A stretch of 64,000 nt of DNA from NCBI GenBank assembly GCA_030054175.1, contig JASGCM010000015.1, positions 1 to 64,000 of the forward strand. The letters are read 5' to 3'. Position numbers and translations under genes: made by a program. The notes under the pieces were generated by a model. It did no database searches and was not told the origin of the DNA. It saw only the letters and a list, made by a program, of their open reading frames with translations. Below, in pieces: positions 45,864 through 55,725 of this stretch. Origin of the DNA: Alphaproteobacteria bacterium. GTDB taxonomy: Bacteria > Pseudomonadota > Gammaproteobacteria > Burkholderiales > Burkholderiaceae_C. Position 1 is the first letter of the stretch, and each line of letters starts with the position of its first letter.

Positions 45864-47309
45864 TCAGTGCCCGCTCGGTGCCGACCAAGACAGGATCTTG
45901 CCCGGGTTCATCAGGTTGTGCGGGTCAAGCGCATGTTTGATGGTGCGCATCAGGCCCACTGCGCCCGAGCCAGCCTCGTTGACCAGGAAATCCATTTTGT
46001 GCAAACCGATGCCGTGTTCTCCCGAGCAGGTCCCGCCCAAGTCGATGGCACGCTTGACCAAGGTCTGATTCAAGGCCTCCGCGCGCATGCGCTCATCGGC
46101 ACTTTCCGGGTCAATCATGTACCCAAAATGGAAGTTGCCATCGCCCACATGGCCCACCAGGAAGTAAGAGATGCCACTGGCATCGGCCTCGGCCATGGAG
46201 TCCAGTAGACAGTCGGCCAAGCGGCTGATGGGCACGCAAGTGTCTGTACTGATGATGCGGCATCCTGCGCGATAGGTGAGCGCAGCGAAGTAAGCGTGAT
46301 GGCGAGCGGTCCACAAGCGGGTGCGCTCTTCGGGCGTGGTGACCCACTCGAACGATTGCCCACCGTGGTCGGTCGCGATCTCTTGCACGGTCTGCGCCTG
46401 CTCTTGAACACCAGCGGGCGAGCCATGGAATTCCATCAGCAGCATAGGTTCCTCGCGCAGGCTCAGCTTGGAATAGGCGTTGACCATGCGCACCGAATTG
46501 GCATCGATGAGTTCGACACGGGCAATCGGCACGCCCATTTGGATGATGGCGATGGTGGTGTTGACCGCATCTGCCACCGAAGAAAAAGAGCAAATGGCGG
46601 CCGAAACCGCTTCGGGCAATGGGTACAGACGGAGTGTGATTTCGGTCATGACGCCAAGCGTGCCTTCACTGCCCACGAACAAGCGGGTCAGGTCATAGCC
46701 CGCGCTGGACTTTTTCGCCTTTGTACCGGTACGGATGACGTCACCTTGGGCCGTGACCACCTCCAAAGCCAAGACGTTCTCGCGCATGGTGCCGTAACGC
46801 ACCGCGTTGGTGCCGCTGGCTCTGGTGGCGCACATGCCACCCAACGAGGCATCGGCCCCAGGGTCGATGGGGAAAAACAACCCCGTGCTTTTGATCTCTT
46901 CGTTCAATTGCTTGCGCGTCACGCCAGGCTGCACCGTCACGGTCAGATCCTCGGGGTTGATCGAAAGCACCTTGTTCATCCGTCCCAAATCGATGCTGAC
47001 CCCGCCTTCGATGGCCAGCAAATGCCCCTCCAGGGAAGAGCCAACGCCAAAGGGGATGATGGGTACGCGGTGACGTGCGCAAATTGCCACCGCATCGGCC
47101 ACATCCGCTGTGCTTTCGGCAAAGACGACAGCGTCGGGGGGCGGCACGGTGGTGAAAGCCGATTCGTCGCGGCCATGTTGTTCGCGCACCGCCATCGCCA
47201 AGGAGCATTGGGTGCCAAAGCGCTGCTGCAACTCGGTCAACGCTTGCGGCGGCACCGTGCGACGGGACACCAAGGGTTGCAAATGTTCGGAGTTGGAGGG
47301 TGCGTTCAT
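45864..47309 (-). CDS. FAD-binding oxidoreductase, D-lactate/glycolate-dehydrogenase (GlcD)-like
   Basis: PIIPFGVGSSLEGHLLAIEGGVSIDLGRMN, LFVGSEGTLGVMTEITLRL, CSGEHGIGLHK. Confidence 0.92.
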   Translation of the reverse strand: MNAPSNSEHLQPLVSRRTVPPQALTELQQRFGTQCSLAMAVREQHGRDESAFTTVPPPDAVVFAESTADVADAVAICARHRVPIIPFGVGSSLEGHLLAIEGGVSIDLGRMNKVLSINPEDLTVTVQPGVTRKQLNEEIKSTGLFFPIDPGADASLGGMCATRASGTNAVRYGTMRENVLALEVVTAQGDVIRTGTKAKKSSAGYDLTRLFVGSEGTLGVMTEITLRLYPLPEAVSAAICSFSSVADAVNTTIAIIQMGVPIARVELIDANSVRMVNAYSKLSLREEPMLLMEFHGSPAGVQEQAQTVQEIATDHGGQSFEWVTTPEERTRLWTARHHAYFAALTYRAGCRIISTDTCVPISRLADCLLDSMAEADASGISYFLVGHVGDGNFHFGYMIDPESADERMRAEALNQTLVKRAIDLGGTCSGEHGIGLHKMDFLVNEAGSGAVGLMRTIKHALDPHNLMNPGKILSWSAPSGH

Positions 47310-47353
47310 GTTCTTTCTTTCGGTCGCGCTTGGCGGCACATGGTCTTCATGCG

Positions 47354-48277
47354 CTATGACTGACCGCGAAGCCGATCAATCAATCCATTGAGTTCATCGA
47401 GCGATCCGAACTGGATGCTCAGCTCGCCCACTTCTTCGATCTTGCCATGCCTTTTGATGCGCTTTTTGACGTGCACTTCCACTTGGGCCGTGAGCAGGTC
47501 AGACAACTCTTCCTCAACTCGGCGCAAATCACGTGATTTTTCTTTTTTGGGCTGGGTCGAGACCAGTTGAAACTCGGCACCCAGTTTCTTCACCAAGCGC
47601 TCGGCCTCGCGCACAGACATGTGTCGTGCGACGATCTGATTGCCGGCTGTGATTTGCGCTGCACGATCGAGTGCAAGCAACGCACGCGCGTGGCCCATGT
47701 CGATGTCGCCAGCCATCAGCATGTGTTGTACAGGCTCAGCCAAGTTCAGCAAGCGCAGCAAATTGCTGGCGGCGCTGCGTGAGCGGCCCACCGCTTGCGC
47801 GGCCTGCTCGTGGGTCAAGCCAAACTCGCGCACCAGTCGTTGCAAACCCTGCGCCTCTTCCAAGGGGTTAAGGTCTTCGCGCTGGATGTTCTCAATCAGG
47901 GCCATGGCGGCGGCCGACTCGTTGGGCACTTCACGCACCAACACTGGCACTTCGGACAAACCGGCCAAGCGACTGGCGCGAAAGCGTCGTTCGCCGGCGA
48001 TGATTTCAAATTTGCCCGCATGCTCACCATCGCGCAAAGGCCGAACCAAGATGGGTTGCATCACGCCTTGGGCTTTGATGCTCTCGGCCAATTCGTACAA
48101 GGCGCCCTCGTCCATGCGCGTGCGCGGTTGGTACACGCCCGGGACCAAGGCATCCAAAGCCAAGGTGCTGGGCGCCCCTGCAACAGCTGCGCCAGCCACC
48201 GCTTCAGACGGGTCGGCTTTGGGACCCAGCAAGGCCTCAAGGCCCCGACCCAGGCCTTTGGGTTTTTTCGTCACCAT
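47354..48277 (-). CDS. parB: Chromosome-partitioning protein ParB
   Basis: KGLGRGLEALLG, IIAGERRFRASRLAGL, ENIQREDLNPLEEAQG, HTH LTHEQAAQAVGRSRSAASNLLRLL. Confidence 0.96.
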   Translation of the reverse strand: MVTKKPKGLGRGLEALLGPKADPSEAVAGAAVAGAPSTLALDALVPGVYQPRTRMDEGALYELAESIKAQGVMQPILVRPLRDGEHAGKFEIIAGERRFRASRLAGLSEVPVLVREVPNESAAAMALIENIQREDLNPLEEAQGLQRLVREFGLTHEQAAQAVGRSRSAASNLLRLLNLAEPVQHMLMAGDIDMGHARALLALDRAAQITAGNQIVARHMSVREAERLVKKLGAEFQLVSTQPKKEKSRDLRRVEEELSDLLTAQVEVHVKKRIKRHGKIEEVGELSIQFGSLDELNGLIDRLRGQS

Positions 48278-48960
48278 GTCACCTCCGCCACTGTGGCCTG
48301 CGGGATGGACTCGACCTGCGACCAATATTCATGCACACGCGCCCAACCGCCCACCACACCGCCGCCAGCCGGGGCGTCGGACAAGACCGTGGCACCCCAG
48401 GCGTTGAGACAAGCCGTCAGGTCGGGCGTGGGCTGGCGTTCTTTCCACAGCACGGCCAGCGGCAAAGGCCAGGTCTGCGCCGCCAAGGGCTTCCAAGTGA
48501 ACAATGTCTCTCTCAACTCGGGAGATTGCAAATCGATGGGATCAACCAAAAGCACCGACTTCACCCGCTTGGCTTGTTGGGTGTGGCGCAACCAGGCGTC
48601 CACCAAATGCGCCGCCAAACCATGGGCCAAGAGATGAACTTGCTCGTGACGCAACATGGTTTCTTGGAGTTGCATCATCCAATCACCACGCAATGGGCGT
48701 TGCCAGTCATGCTGGGCCACGCGCCGCAAGCCATGCTGCTGTTCCCATAGGGTCAGCCAGTGACTGGCCGGTGCGCCCTTACAGTCGGGCAAGGTCAGCA
48801 CGGGCGGTTCGCGCAGCGGTCTGATGGATGGGGCCGCTGGGGCCGTCGCATCCACCGCATGGGTTTGCGACGGTGGTTCAGCAGCGCTTATGGTGCCCTC
48901 GGGCAAAACGAGGCCCGAAGTTACGCTGGGGGGAGGTGTATCGAAATCGCTCATGTTCAC
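48271..48960 (-). CDS. RBBP9/YdeN-like alpha/beta hydrolase fold protein located between parA and parB
   Basis: HWLTLWEQQHGLRRVAQHDWQRPLRGDWMMQLQETM matches the RBBP9-type N-terminus; elbow region reads HLLAHGLAAHLV. Confidence 0.7.
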   Translation of the reverse strand: MNMSDFDTPPPSVTSGLVLPEGTISAAEPPSQTHAVDATAPAAPSIRPLREPPVLTLPDCKGAPASHWLTLWEQQHGLRRVAQHDWQRPLRGDWMMQLQETMLRHEQVHLLAHGLAAHLVDAWLRHTQQAKRVKSVLLVDPIDLQSPELRETLFTWKPLAAQTWPLPLAVLWKERQPTPDLTACLNAWGATVLSDAPAGGGVVGGWARVHEYWSQVESIPQATVAEVTW

Positions 48961-49742
48961 ATCGTGGGGGCACGTTCTACCAACTCTTGGGCGAAACCCA
49001 GGAAGGCTTGACTGCCTTTGGCCGAGGGGTCAAACACCAAGCCAGGCTTGCCGTAACTCGGCGCTTCGGCCAAGCGCACATTGCGTGGAATGATGGTATT
49101 GAAAACCTTGTCGCCAAAGTGCGCTTTCAGCTGTTCACTGACCTGCTGCTGCAACGTGATGCGGGGGTCGTACATGACCCGCAACAAGCCGATGATTTTC
49201 AGATCGCGGTTCAAATTGGCATGCACCTGTTTGATGCTGTTGACCAAGTCGGACAAGCCTTCGAGGGCAAAATACTCGCACTGCATAGGGACCAACACGC
49301 CATGGGCGGCGCACAGGCCATTGAGGGTCAGCAAAGACAAGCTCGGCGGGCAGTCAATAAGAATAAAGTCGTAGTCTTGGGCCACGGCCTGCAAGGCGTG
49401 GCGCAACCTCAGCTCTCGTTGGTCCAAATTCACCAACTCGATCTCGGCACCGGCCAATTCTCGGTTGGCCCCCAAGACATCGTAACCAGCGGTCTTGCCT
49501 TGCTCAGCCCAAGGGGTGCTGGCCCGGCACTCGGCCACGGTGGCAGAAGCCAGCAAGACATCGTAGACGCTCAACTCGAGGGTGCGCTTGTCGATGCCCG
49601 AACCCATGGTGGCATTGCCTTGCGGGTCCAGATCCACCAGCAACACACGTTGCCCCACCGCCGCCAAGCCAGCAGCCAAGTTGATGGTGGTGGTGGTTTT
49701 GCCCACGCCGCCCTTTTGGTTGGCGACACAAAAAATTTTCAC
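48957..49742 (-). CDS. parA: Chromosome-partitioning ATPase ParA
   Basis: FCVANQKGGVGKTTTTINLAAGLA, LLVDLDPQGNATMGSG, IDCPPSLSLLTLNGL. Confidence 0.97.
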   Translation of the reverse strand: MKIFCVANQKGGVGKTTTTINLAAGLAAVGQRVLLVDLDPQGNATMGSGIDKRTLELSVYDVLLASATVAECRASTPWAEQGKTAGYDVLGANRELAGAEIELVNLDQRELRLRHALQAVAQDYDFILIDCPPSLSLLTLNGLCAAHGVLVPMQCEYFALEGLSDLVNSIKQVHANLNRDLKIIGLLRVMYDPRITLQQQVSEQLKAHFGDKVFNTIIPRNVRLAEAPSYGKPGLVFDPSAKGSQAFLGFAQELVERAPTM

Positions 49743-49816
49743 CTCTGACCCTTTGAAATATGCCGATCAACGGCGCCGCGACAGTGTGAAGTATGCATCA
49801 ATCCGATGGCTTTGAA

Positions 49817-50434
49817 TCAGCCTGCAAGCCAAAGAAGGCGCAAGCCAAAACCCATCAGACACAAACCGGCCAAGCGACCCAGGGCGCGTGTCACCTTGGG
49901 GTTGGCTTGCAGGCGCTGCGCCATGGTGTACGTCAGCCACACCACGCCCGAGCAATAGACAAAGCCCAAAACCGCCACGGTCGCCGCCATGAAGCCAAAA
50001 GTCACCCAACCCAGGTGTGTTTGGGGGTCAATGAACTGAGGAAAGAAAGCAAAATAGAACATCACCGCCTTGGGGTTGAGCAGGGTGATCATCATCGTAT
50101 CCAGAAAATAACGACCAGGTCGTACTTGCACCGGTGCCGCAGTCCCGGCGCTGGAGCCGAGCATGCGCCAACCCATCCAAGCCAGATAAACGGCGCCTAG
50201 ACACTGCAAACCCAGGAAGAGGGCGGGTTGTGACTGCAACAGCGCGGCCACCCCGACCACGGTCAGCCACATCAGCACTTGGTCACCCAATAAAAGCCCG
50301 AACACCGAAGCCAATCCACCCCGGAGTCCACCTTGGCTGGTCGAGAGCACCAGAGCCAGATTGCCTGGGCCAGGCAAGAGCAACAACAAAATGAAGGCCA
50401 GAACAAAAGCGCCGTAGTCGGATACGCCAAGCAT
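49817..50434 (-). CDS. LysE family translocator
   Basis: FILLLLLPGPGNLALVLSTSQGGLRGGLASVFGLLLGD, LNPKAVMFYFAFFPQFI. Confidence 0.9.
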   Translation of the reverse strand: MLGVSDYGAFVLAFILLLLLPGPGNLALVLSTSQGGLRGGLASVFGLLLGDQVLMWLTVVGVAALLQSQPALFLGLQCLGAVYLAWMGWRMLGSSAGTAAPVQVRPGRYFLDTMMITLLNPKAVMFYFAFFPQFIDPQTHLGWVTFGFMAATVAVLGFVYCSGVVWLTYTMAQRLQANPKVTRALGRLAGLCLMGFGLRLLWLAG

Positions 50435-50452
50435 GATGGCACCTGTTTGCGC

Positions 50453-51100
50453 TCAGACCTCGGCGCGCCGCATCCAAACCAGGCAACGCTCGGCTTCCAG
50501 GCCGGGCACGGTCAAAGGTTCCACGTGAAACACATCGATACTGGCAGGGAGTTCGGCCATCTCGGCGTCTGGGCGCTTGCCCTTCATCGCCAGCCATTGC
50601 CCCCCCTGAGCCAAAGCCGCATCGGTCCAGAGGGTGAAGTCCGCCAAGGACGCGAAAGCGCGACTGACAATCACAGGCCATGTCTCGGTCAAGGTTTCCA
50701 CCCGCGCGTGGACCGCCTTTAAATGGGGCAGGGCCAGTGTGCCGGAGGCTTGTTGGATGAATGCGGTTTTTTTGGCCACGGCGTCAACACAAGTCACCTC
50801 CCACTCAGGACGGCAAATGGCCCAAACCACCCCAGGCAAGCCGCCGCCCGAACCCACATCGAGGACACGCATCGGTCGGCCCTGGGCATGACGCAACAAA
50901 GGCGGTAACGCAGATAAGCTGTCGAGCAGGTGATGGGTCAATATTTCTTGCGGATCGCGCACAGCCGTCAGGTTATAAACCCGATTCCACTTCATGAGCA
51001 AAGCCATGTAATCCAACAAACGTTGTTGGCGAGCCAGGTCGATGTCCAGACCCAACGCCCGCACCCCCTGCGCCAGGGCGGTCGAGCCGTCGATACTCAT
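50453..51100 (-). CDS. rsmG: 16S rRNA (guanine527-N7)-methyltransferase
   Basis: [52 protein letters not shown]-like segment, [11 protein letters not shown]. Confidence 0.95.
   Translation of the reverse strand: MSIDGSTALAQGVRALGLDIDLARQQRLLDYMALLMKWNRVYNLTAVRDPQEILTHHLLDSLSALPPLLRHAQGRPMRVLDVGSGGGLPGVVWAICRPEWEVTCVDAVAKKTAFIQQASGTLALPHLKAVHARVETLTETWPVIVSRAFASLADFTLWTDAALAQGGQWLAMKGKRPDAEMAELPASIDVFHVEPLTVPGLEAERCLVWMRRAEV
50517..50532. promoter_or_regulatory. parS-like site GGTTCCACGTGAAACA
   Basis: 14/16 to TGTTTCACGTGAAACA. Confidence 0.65.
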
Positions 51101-53061
51101 GCCAGCAAACCTTCAACTGGCGACAGCCCCTTGAAACCGCCTTTTCGCAAATGGATCAGCAGCAGAGAAATGGTGGCCGGGGTGATGCCCGAAATCCGTG
51201 ACGCCTGCCCCAAAGTTTCCGGTCGGTGCTTGGCCAATTTTTGACGCGCCTCCATGGACAAGGCAGAAACCTGCATGTAGTCGAGATCGGCGGGCAAGCG
51301 CAGCTGTTCGTGGTACGAAGCTCGCTCAACCTCGTCTTTTTGGCGCTCAATGTAGCCCGCATACTTGGCGGCAATTTCCACCTGCTCGATCACAGCATCG
51401 GTCATGTCGCCCAAAGTTTCACGTGAAACAGCGGCACTGGCCCAGCGACCCGACTCGAGCGACATGAGCGCAGCGTGCCCGATGCCGGGGCGACGCAACA
51501 AATCAAACAGCTTGTACTCGTGCTCAATGGGCTTGCCCAAAACCCGTTCTGCCTCTGCGGCCGACAAGATCTGCGGGTTGACCCAGGTGGATTTCAGCCG
51601 CTCTGTTTCACGTGAAACCGCATCGCGTTTGCGACAGAATGTATCCCAACGGGCGTCGTCCACCAGCCCCATCTGTCGACCCGTTTCGGTCAGACGAATG
51701 TCGGCATTGTCCTCGCGCAATTGCAGACGAAACTCAGCGCGGCTGGTGAACATGCGATAGGGCTCGGTCACCCCCTTGGTGATCAGGTCGTCGACCAAAA
51801 CGCCCAAATAGGCCTCGTCGCGCCGTGGCAGCCAAGGGGACTGGTCACGGCATTGCAAGGCGGCGTTGATGCCAGCGAACAGGCCCTGAGCCGCGGCTTC
51901 TTCATACCCGGTAGTGCCGTTGATTTGGCCAGCGAAAAACAAGCCTTTGATTTGGCGCGTTTCAAAATGCGAAGTGAGGCCACGCGGGTCAAAGTAATCG
52001 TACTCAATGGCATAGCCCGGCCGCAAGATGTGGGCATTTTCCAAACCGCGCATCGATCGAACCAATTCGTACTGGATGTCGAAAGGCAAGCTGGTGGATA
52101 TGCCATTGGGGTAGTACTCGTTGGTGCTCAGGCCTTCTGGCTCCAAGAAAATTTGGTGGCTGTCTTTGTCTGCAAAGCGGTTGATCTTGTCTTCCACGCT
52201 GGGGCAATAACGCGGCCCCACACCCTCGATTTTCCCGGTGAACATGGGACTGCGATCAAAGCCACTTCGGATGATCTCGTGGGTGCGCTCATTGGTATGG
52301 GTGATCCAGCACGGCACTTGGGGCGGGTGCATGTTGGAGTGACCCATGAAACTGAACACGGGCACCCCCAACCCCTCATTCATGCCACCGGGCATGCCGT
52401 CACCCGGTTGCTCGATGCATCGGCTGAAATCGATGGTGCGCCCGTCGATGCGCGGTGGGGTACCGGTTTTCAATCGGCCCTGAGGCAACTTCAAATCTTT
52501 CAAACGCGACGACAAACTGACCGCGGGTGGATCCCCGGCCCGGCCGCCAGGGTGGTGATTCAAGCCCACATGGATTTTGCCGTCCAGAAAAGTACCCGCC
52601 GTCAGCACCACGGCGCGCGCGCGAAAGCGAATACCCACTTGCGTCACAGCACCTGCAATATGATCACCTTCGATCATGAGGTCGTCAACAGCTTGCTGAA
52701 AAATGTGCAGGTTCGGTTGATTTTCCAGGCGCTGTCGGATCGCCGCTTTGTACAAAACCCGATCTGCTTGGGCACGAGTGGCGCGCACTGCCGGGCCTTT
52801 GGATCTGTTCAAAATGCGAAACTGGATGCCACCTTCGTCGGTTGCCAAGGCCATGGCACCGCCCAAGGCGTCAATTTCTTTGACCAGGTGGCCTTTGCCT
52901 ATGCCCCCGATGCTGGGGTTACAACTCATCTGACCCAAGGTTTCGATGTTGTGGGTCAACAGCAAGGTTTGACAACCCATGCGGGCCGCCGCCAATGCGG
53001 CTTCGGTGCCGGCATGGCCGCCTCCGACGACGATGACATCAAACTCTTGCGGATAAAGCAT
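51097..53061 (-). CDS. mnmG: tRNA uridine-5-carboxymethylaminomethyl modification enzyme
   Basis: [63 protein letters not shown]. Confidence 0.97.
   Translation of the reverse strand: MLYPQEFDVIVVGGGHAGTEAALAAARMGCQTLLLTHNIETLGQMSCNPSIGGIGKGHLVKEIDALGGAMALATDEGGIQFRILNRSKGPAVRATRAQADRVLYKAAIRQRLENQPNLHIFQQAVDDLMIEGDHIAGAVTQVGIRFRARAVVLTAGTFLDGKIHVGLNHHPGGRAGDPPAVSLSSRLKDLKLPQGRLKTGTPPRIDGRTIDFSRCIEQPGDGMPGGMNEGLGVPVFSFMGHSNMHPPQVPCWITHTNERTHEIIRSGFDRSPMFTGKIEGVGPRYCPSVEDKINRFADKDSHQIFLEPEGLSTNEYYPNGISTSLPFDIQYELVRSMRGLENAHILRPGYAIEYDYFDPRGLTSHFETRQIKGLFFAGQINGTTGYEEAAAQGLFAGINAALQCRDQSPWLPRRDEAYLGVLVDDLITKGVTEPYRMFTSRAEFRLQLREDNADIRLTETGRQMGLVDDARWDTFCRKRDAVSRETERLKSTWVNPQILSAAEAERVLGKPIEHEYKLFDLLRRPGIGHAALMSLESGRWASAAVSRETLGDMTDAVIEQVEIAAKYAGYIERQKDEVERASYHEQLRLPADLDYMQVSALSMEARQKLAKHRPETLGQASRISGITPATISLLLIHLRKGGFKGLSPVEGLLA
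51415..51430. promoter_or_regulatory. parS-like site AGTTTCACGTGAAACA
   Basis: 15/16 to TGTTTCACGTGAAACA. Confidence 0.88.
51604..51619. promoter_or_regulatory. parS-like site TGTTTCACGTGAAACC
   Basis: 15/16 to TGTTTCACGTGAAACA. Confidence 0.88.
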
Positions 53062-53110
53062 GGCTATAGTGGCCTGAGGCACGCTGTGCCTAGGCGATCA
53101 ATCAAAAAGC

Positions 53111-54295
53111 TTATTTTACGGGCAGCAGAGATTTTTGACGCCATGCCAACAGAGCCCCCATCCACAAACAGGCTGCCGAAGACCACAAACCCACCTTCAA
53201 ACCACCTGCGCCATCGGCAATCAGCCCCACCACCGTCGGGCCCACAATTTGCCCCCAGGCGAACACCACCGTGAACAATCCAATGCCACGCACCCACCAC
53301 TCGGCGGGCAGGTTATGCCGAACAAAAGCCGTGGTCGATGCGACCACAGATAAGAACACGGAGCCAAACAAAGCCCCTGACAACAACAACACGGGCAGCG
53401 ATTGACTGAGGGTGGCCAAGGCCGTGGCCAGCCCCAACAAGGCATTGAGCCAGGCCATGGCGCGTCCATCTCGATGCCTATCGAGCAAGTCGGCCCACAG
53501 ACGCGCCGACGCCACCACGCACAGGCCCAAAACGGTATAGAAGACCGTGCGCTCGGTGTCTTCTATGCCCTCTTGCCGCAACAAGGCGATGACGAAGGTC
53601 ATGTAACCGATGTAGCCCATGCCAAAGCAACCATAGCCCAGTAAAACCCAGCCCATGCGAGCGCGCCATTGGGGCCACTGCGCATCGTCCACCGATTGGG
53701 CAAGCACCGCCAAAGGGGGCGTGGCGGCCCCCAAAGCTTGCGCCACCGGCGCCATGGCCACCAAAGCAACAGCGCACACCGCCGCCAACCACCACCAGGC
53801 CTGCGGCCAGTCGGACACCACCGGCATGGCCCACGGCACGATCAAGGCCGAGGCCACGATGCCCCAACCGGTGCCGCCGTAATACAGACCCAACAGCCAA
53901 CCGCTTTGTTGAGGATGGTCTTGCGCCAAACGCGCGGCCAACACTCCGCCAGCCACAAACACCCAAGCACTGGCAAAGCCTGCCAGAAAGCGCTGCACCA
54001 AGAGGCCATCGGGTTGACGGAAAAAACCGCTGGCCGCCATGAACACGCTGGCCAGCAACCCCCCCATCAGAAAGACCCAAGATGGACCACGCTTGCGCAT
54101 CAACCACGGCATCAGGGTAGCCCCCACCATGTAACCAGCGGCATTGCCGGTGTTCATTGCGCCGGCCAAGGCATACGACCAGTCCAGGTCTTCGCGCATG
54201 GCGGGCAACAACAAGGCATAGGAAAAACGGGTGATACCCAGCGACAGCGCCGCCCCCAAAGACAGTGACAGGGCAATGCGCCAAGGGGACTTCAC
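53111..54295 (-). CDS. MFS transporter, YbfB/YjiJ-like
   Basis: GTG start overlapping the histidine kinase stop (GTGA); LGITRFSYALLLPAMREDLDWSYALAGAMNTGNAAGYMVGA. Confidence 0.88.
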   Translation of the reverse strand: MKSPWRIALSLSLGAALSLGITRFSYALLLPAMREDLDWSYALAGAMNTGNAAGYMVGATLMPWLMRKRGPSWVFLMGGLLASVFMAASGFFRQPDGLLVQRFLAGFASAWVFVAGGVLAARLAQDHPQQSGWLLGLYYGGTGWGIVASALIVPWAMPVVSDWPQAWWWLAAVCAVALVAMAPVAQALGAATPPLAVLAQSVDDAQWPQWRARMGWVLLGYGCFGMGYIGYMTFVIALLRQEGIEDTERTVFYTVLGLCVVASARLWADLLDRHRDGRAMAWLNALLGLATALATLSQSLPVLLLSGALFGSVFLSVVASTTAFVRHNLPAEWWVRGIGLFTVVFAWGQIVGPTVVGLIADGAGGLKVGLWSSAACLWMGALLAWRQKSLLPVK

Positions 54296-55725
54296 GCCAT
54301 CGACTCCGACGCTGGAGTCGGAGCTGGTGCCTCGGTCAGAATCACCGTGACAGCCAGACCCCCATCGGGGCCATCTTCCAAAGCGAGGCGCGCCTGCAAA
54401 TGCCGGGCATACGATGAAACAATGGACAAACCCAACCCATGCCCTCCGGTGTCGAATGTCAACTCGTTTCCGCGTTGCCACCGGTCTTGCAAGGCCTGCC
54501 TCTGAGAGGGAGGCACTCCGCTGCCATTGTCCTGCACCTTCAGTTGAACGCTTCGCTTTCCGCCATGGTCATCCATTTCATACCAAAGGACCGTCACCTG
54601 GGGTGCTCTCCCGTCGGCGGGTCGGCCATGGCGCAAAGCGTTGTCGATCAGGTTGTCGATCAAGCCCTCGAGCAAGGCCCTGTGACCCCAAACCCAGCAC
54701 GCATGGTCAGTGCCTTGAGCACCCAAATCAACTCCACGTTGATCGGCCTGCTGCATCCAACGCAACAAGGCTTGAGTCACCAGATCGTTCAGGCAGATGG
54801 GCTCCAGGGCCAGCGATTGCTTGGCCTCGGAGGCCAGAGCCAGAGCCAGTAACTGGTCTACCAAATGGCTGGCACGTTCTTGGCTGCCCAAAATGCCTTG
54901 CAGCTGTTCTCGCCACACCTGCGGCTGGGCACTGGACAAACCGTACTCGGCCTGCGCTCTAATTCCCGCCAATGGCGTGCGCAACTCGTGCGCGACATTG
55001 CCAGAAAACTCTCGCTGCGCCTGCAGTCCCGTGGCAATGCGACCAAAGAGGCTGTTGACCACTTCGCCCAAGCGCTGCATGTCGCTGCTGGACTTTGGCA
55101 CACGCACCGGGGACAAATCGCCAGCATCTCGCTGTAACAAGTCTTGTTCCAGTTCGGCCAAGGGGTTCAATTCCACTTCGATGTTTCGGCGCAGCCACAA
55201 AGCCAAAAACAGCAACAAGCCCAGCTGCGGAAACAAGGAGAAAACCAACACTTGCTGCAAGATACGCTCACGGCTATGGGTGGTCTGCCCCATGACGACA
55301 TTGAAGTCGCGCGGCCAATCGCGGTGCAAGGTCACGGTGCGCAAACGTTGCCCTTGGTGCAACGTTTCACCGAACACGTGGCTGATCCCGACTTTGGTGG
55401 GCACGCCTTGCAAGCCAGCATGCCCGGCCAAAAATTGACCCTGCCCATCGTAGATGGCGAAAAACAACGATTCACTTTGGTCAAACAACACCGCCTTCAT
55501 TTCGGCCGGAGACAAGCGGAAATCGAGCTCGCCATGGCGATCATGCACATGCCCTGCCACCATCAGCGCATCATCAAGCAGCGAACGGTCGTAGGCCTGG
55601 CTGGTAAAATGCCGAGCCACCAAGGCTACGACCACCGCACCCAACACACCTGCCCACATCAGGGGCATGAGCACGTGGCGCAGCAGTCGACTGAGCAGGG
55701 TCGGCAGATGCACGGGGGTCAACAT
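54292..55725 (-). CDS. Sensor histidine kinase
   Basis: H-box EFSGNVAHELRTPLAGIRAQAE, N-box LIDNALRHG, G-box HGLGLSIVSSYARHL. Confidence 0.93.
   Translation of the reverse strand: MLTPVHLPTLLSRLLRHVLMPLMWAGVLGAVVVALVARHFTSQAYDRSLLDDALMVAGHVHDRHGELDFRLSPAEMKAVLFDQSESLFFAIYDGQGQFLAGHAGLQGVPTKVGISHVFGETLHQGQRLRTVTLHRDWPRDFNVVMGQTTHSRERILQQVLVFSLFPQLGLLLFLALWLRRNIEVELNPLAELEQDLLQRDAGDLSPVRVPKSSSDMQRLGEVVNSLFGRIATGLQAQREFSGNVAHELRTPLAGIRAQAEYGLSSAQPQVWREQLQGILGSQERASHLVDQLLALALASEAKQSLALEPICLNDLVTQALLRWMQQADQRGVDLGAQGTDHACWVWGHRALLEGLIDNLIDNALRHGRPADGRAPQVTVLWYEMDDHGGKRSVQLKVQDNGSGVPPSQRQALQDRWQRGNELTFDTGGHGLGLSIVSSYARHLQARLALEDGPDGGLAVTVILTEAPAPTPASESMA

Noticed and set aside
51721-53274. 517-aa plus-strand ORF opposite mnmG
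   Set aside because: Antisense shadow of mnmG; low-complexity composition.
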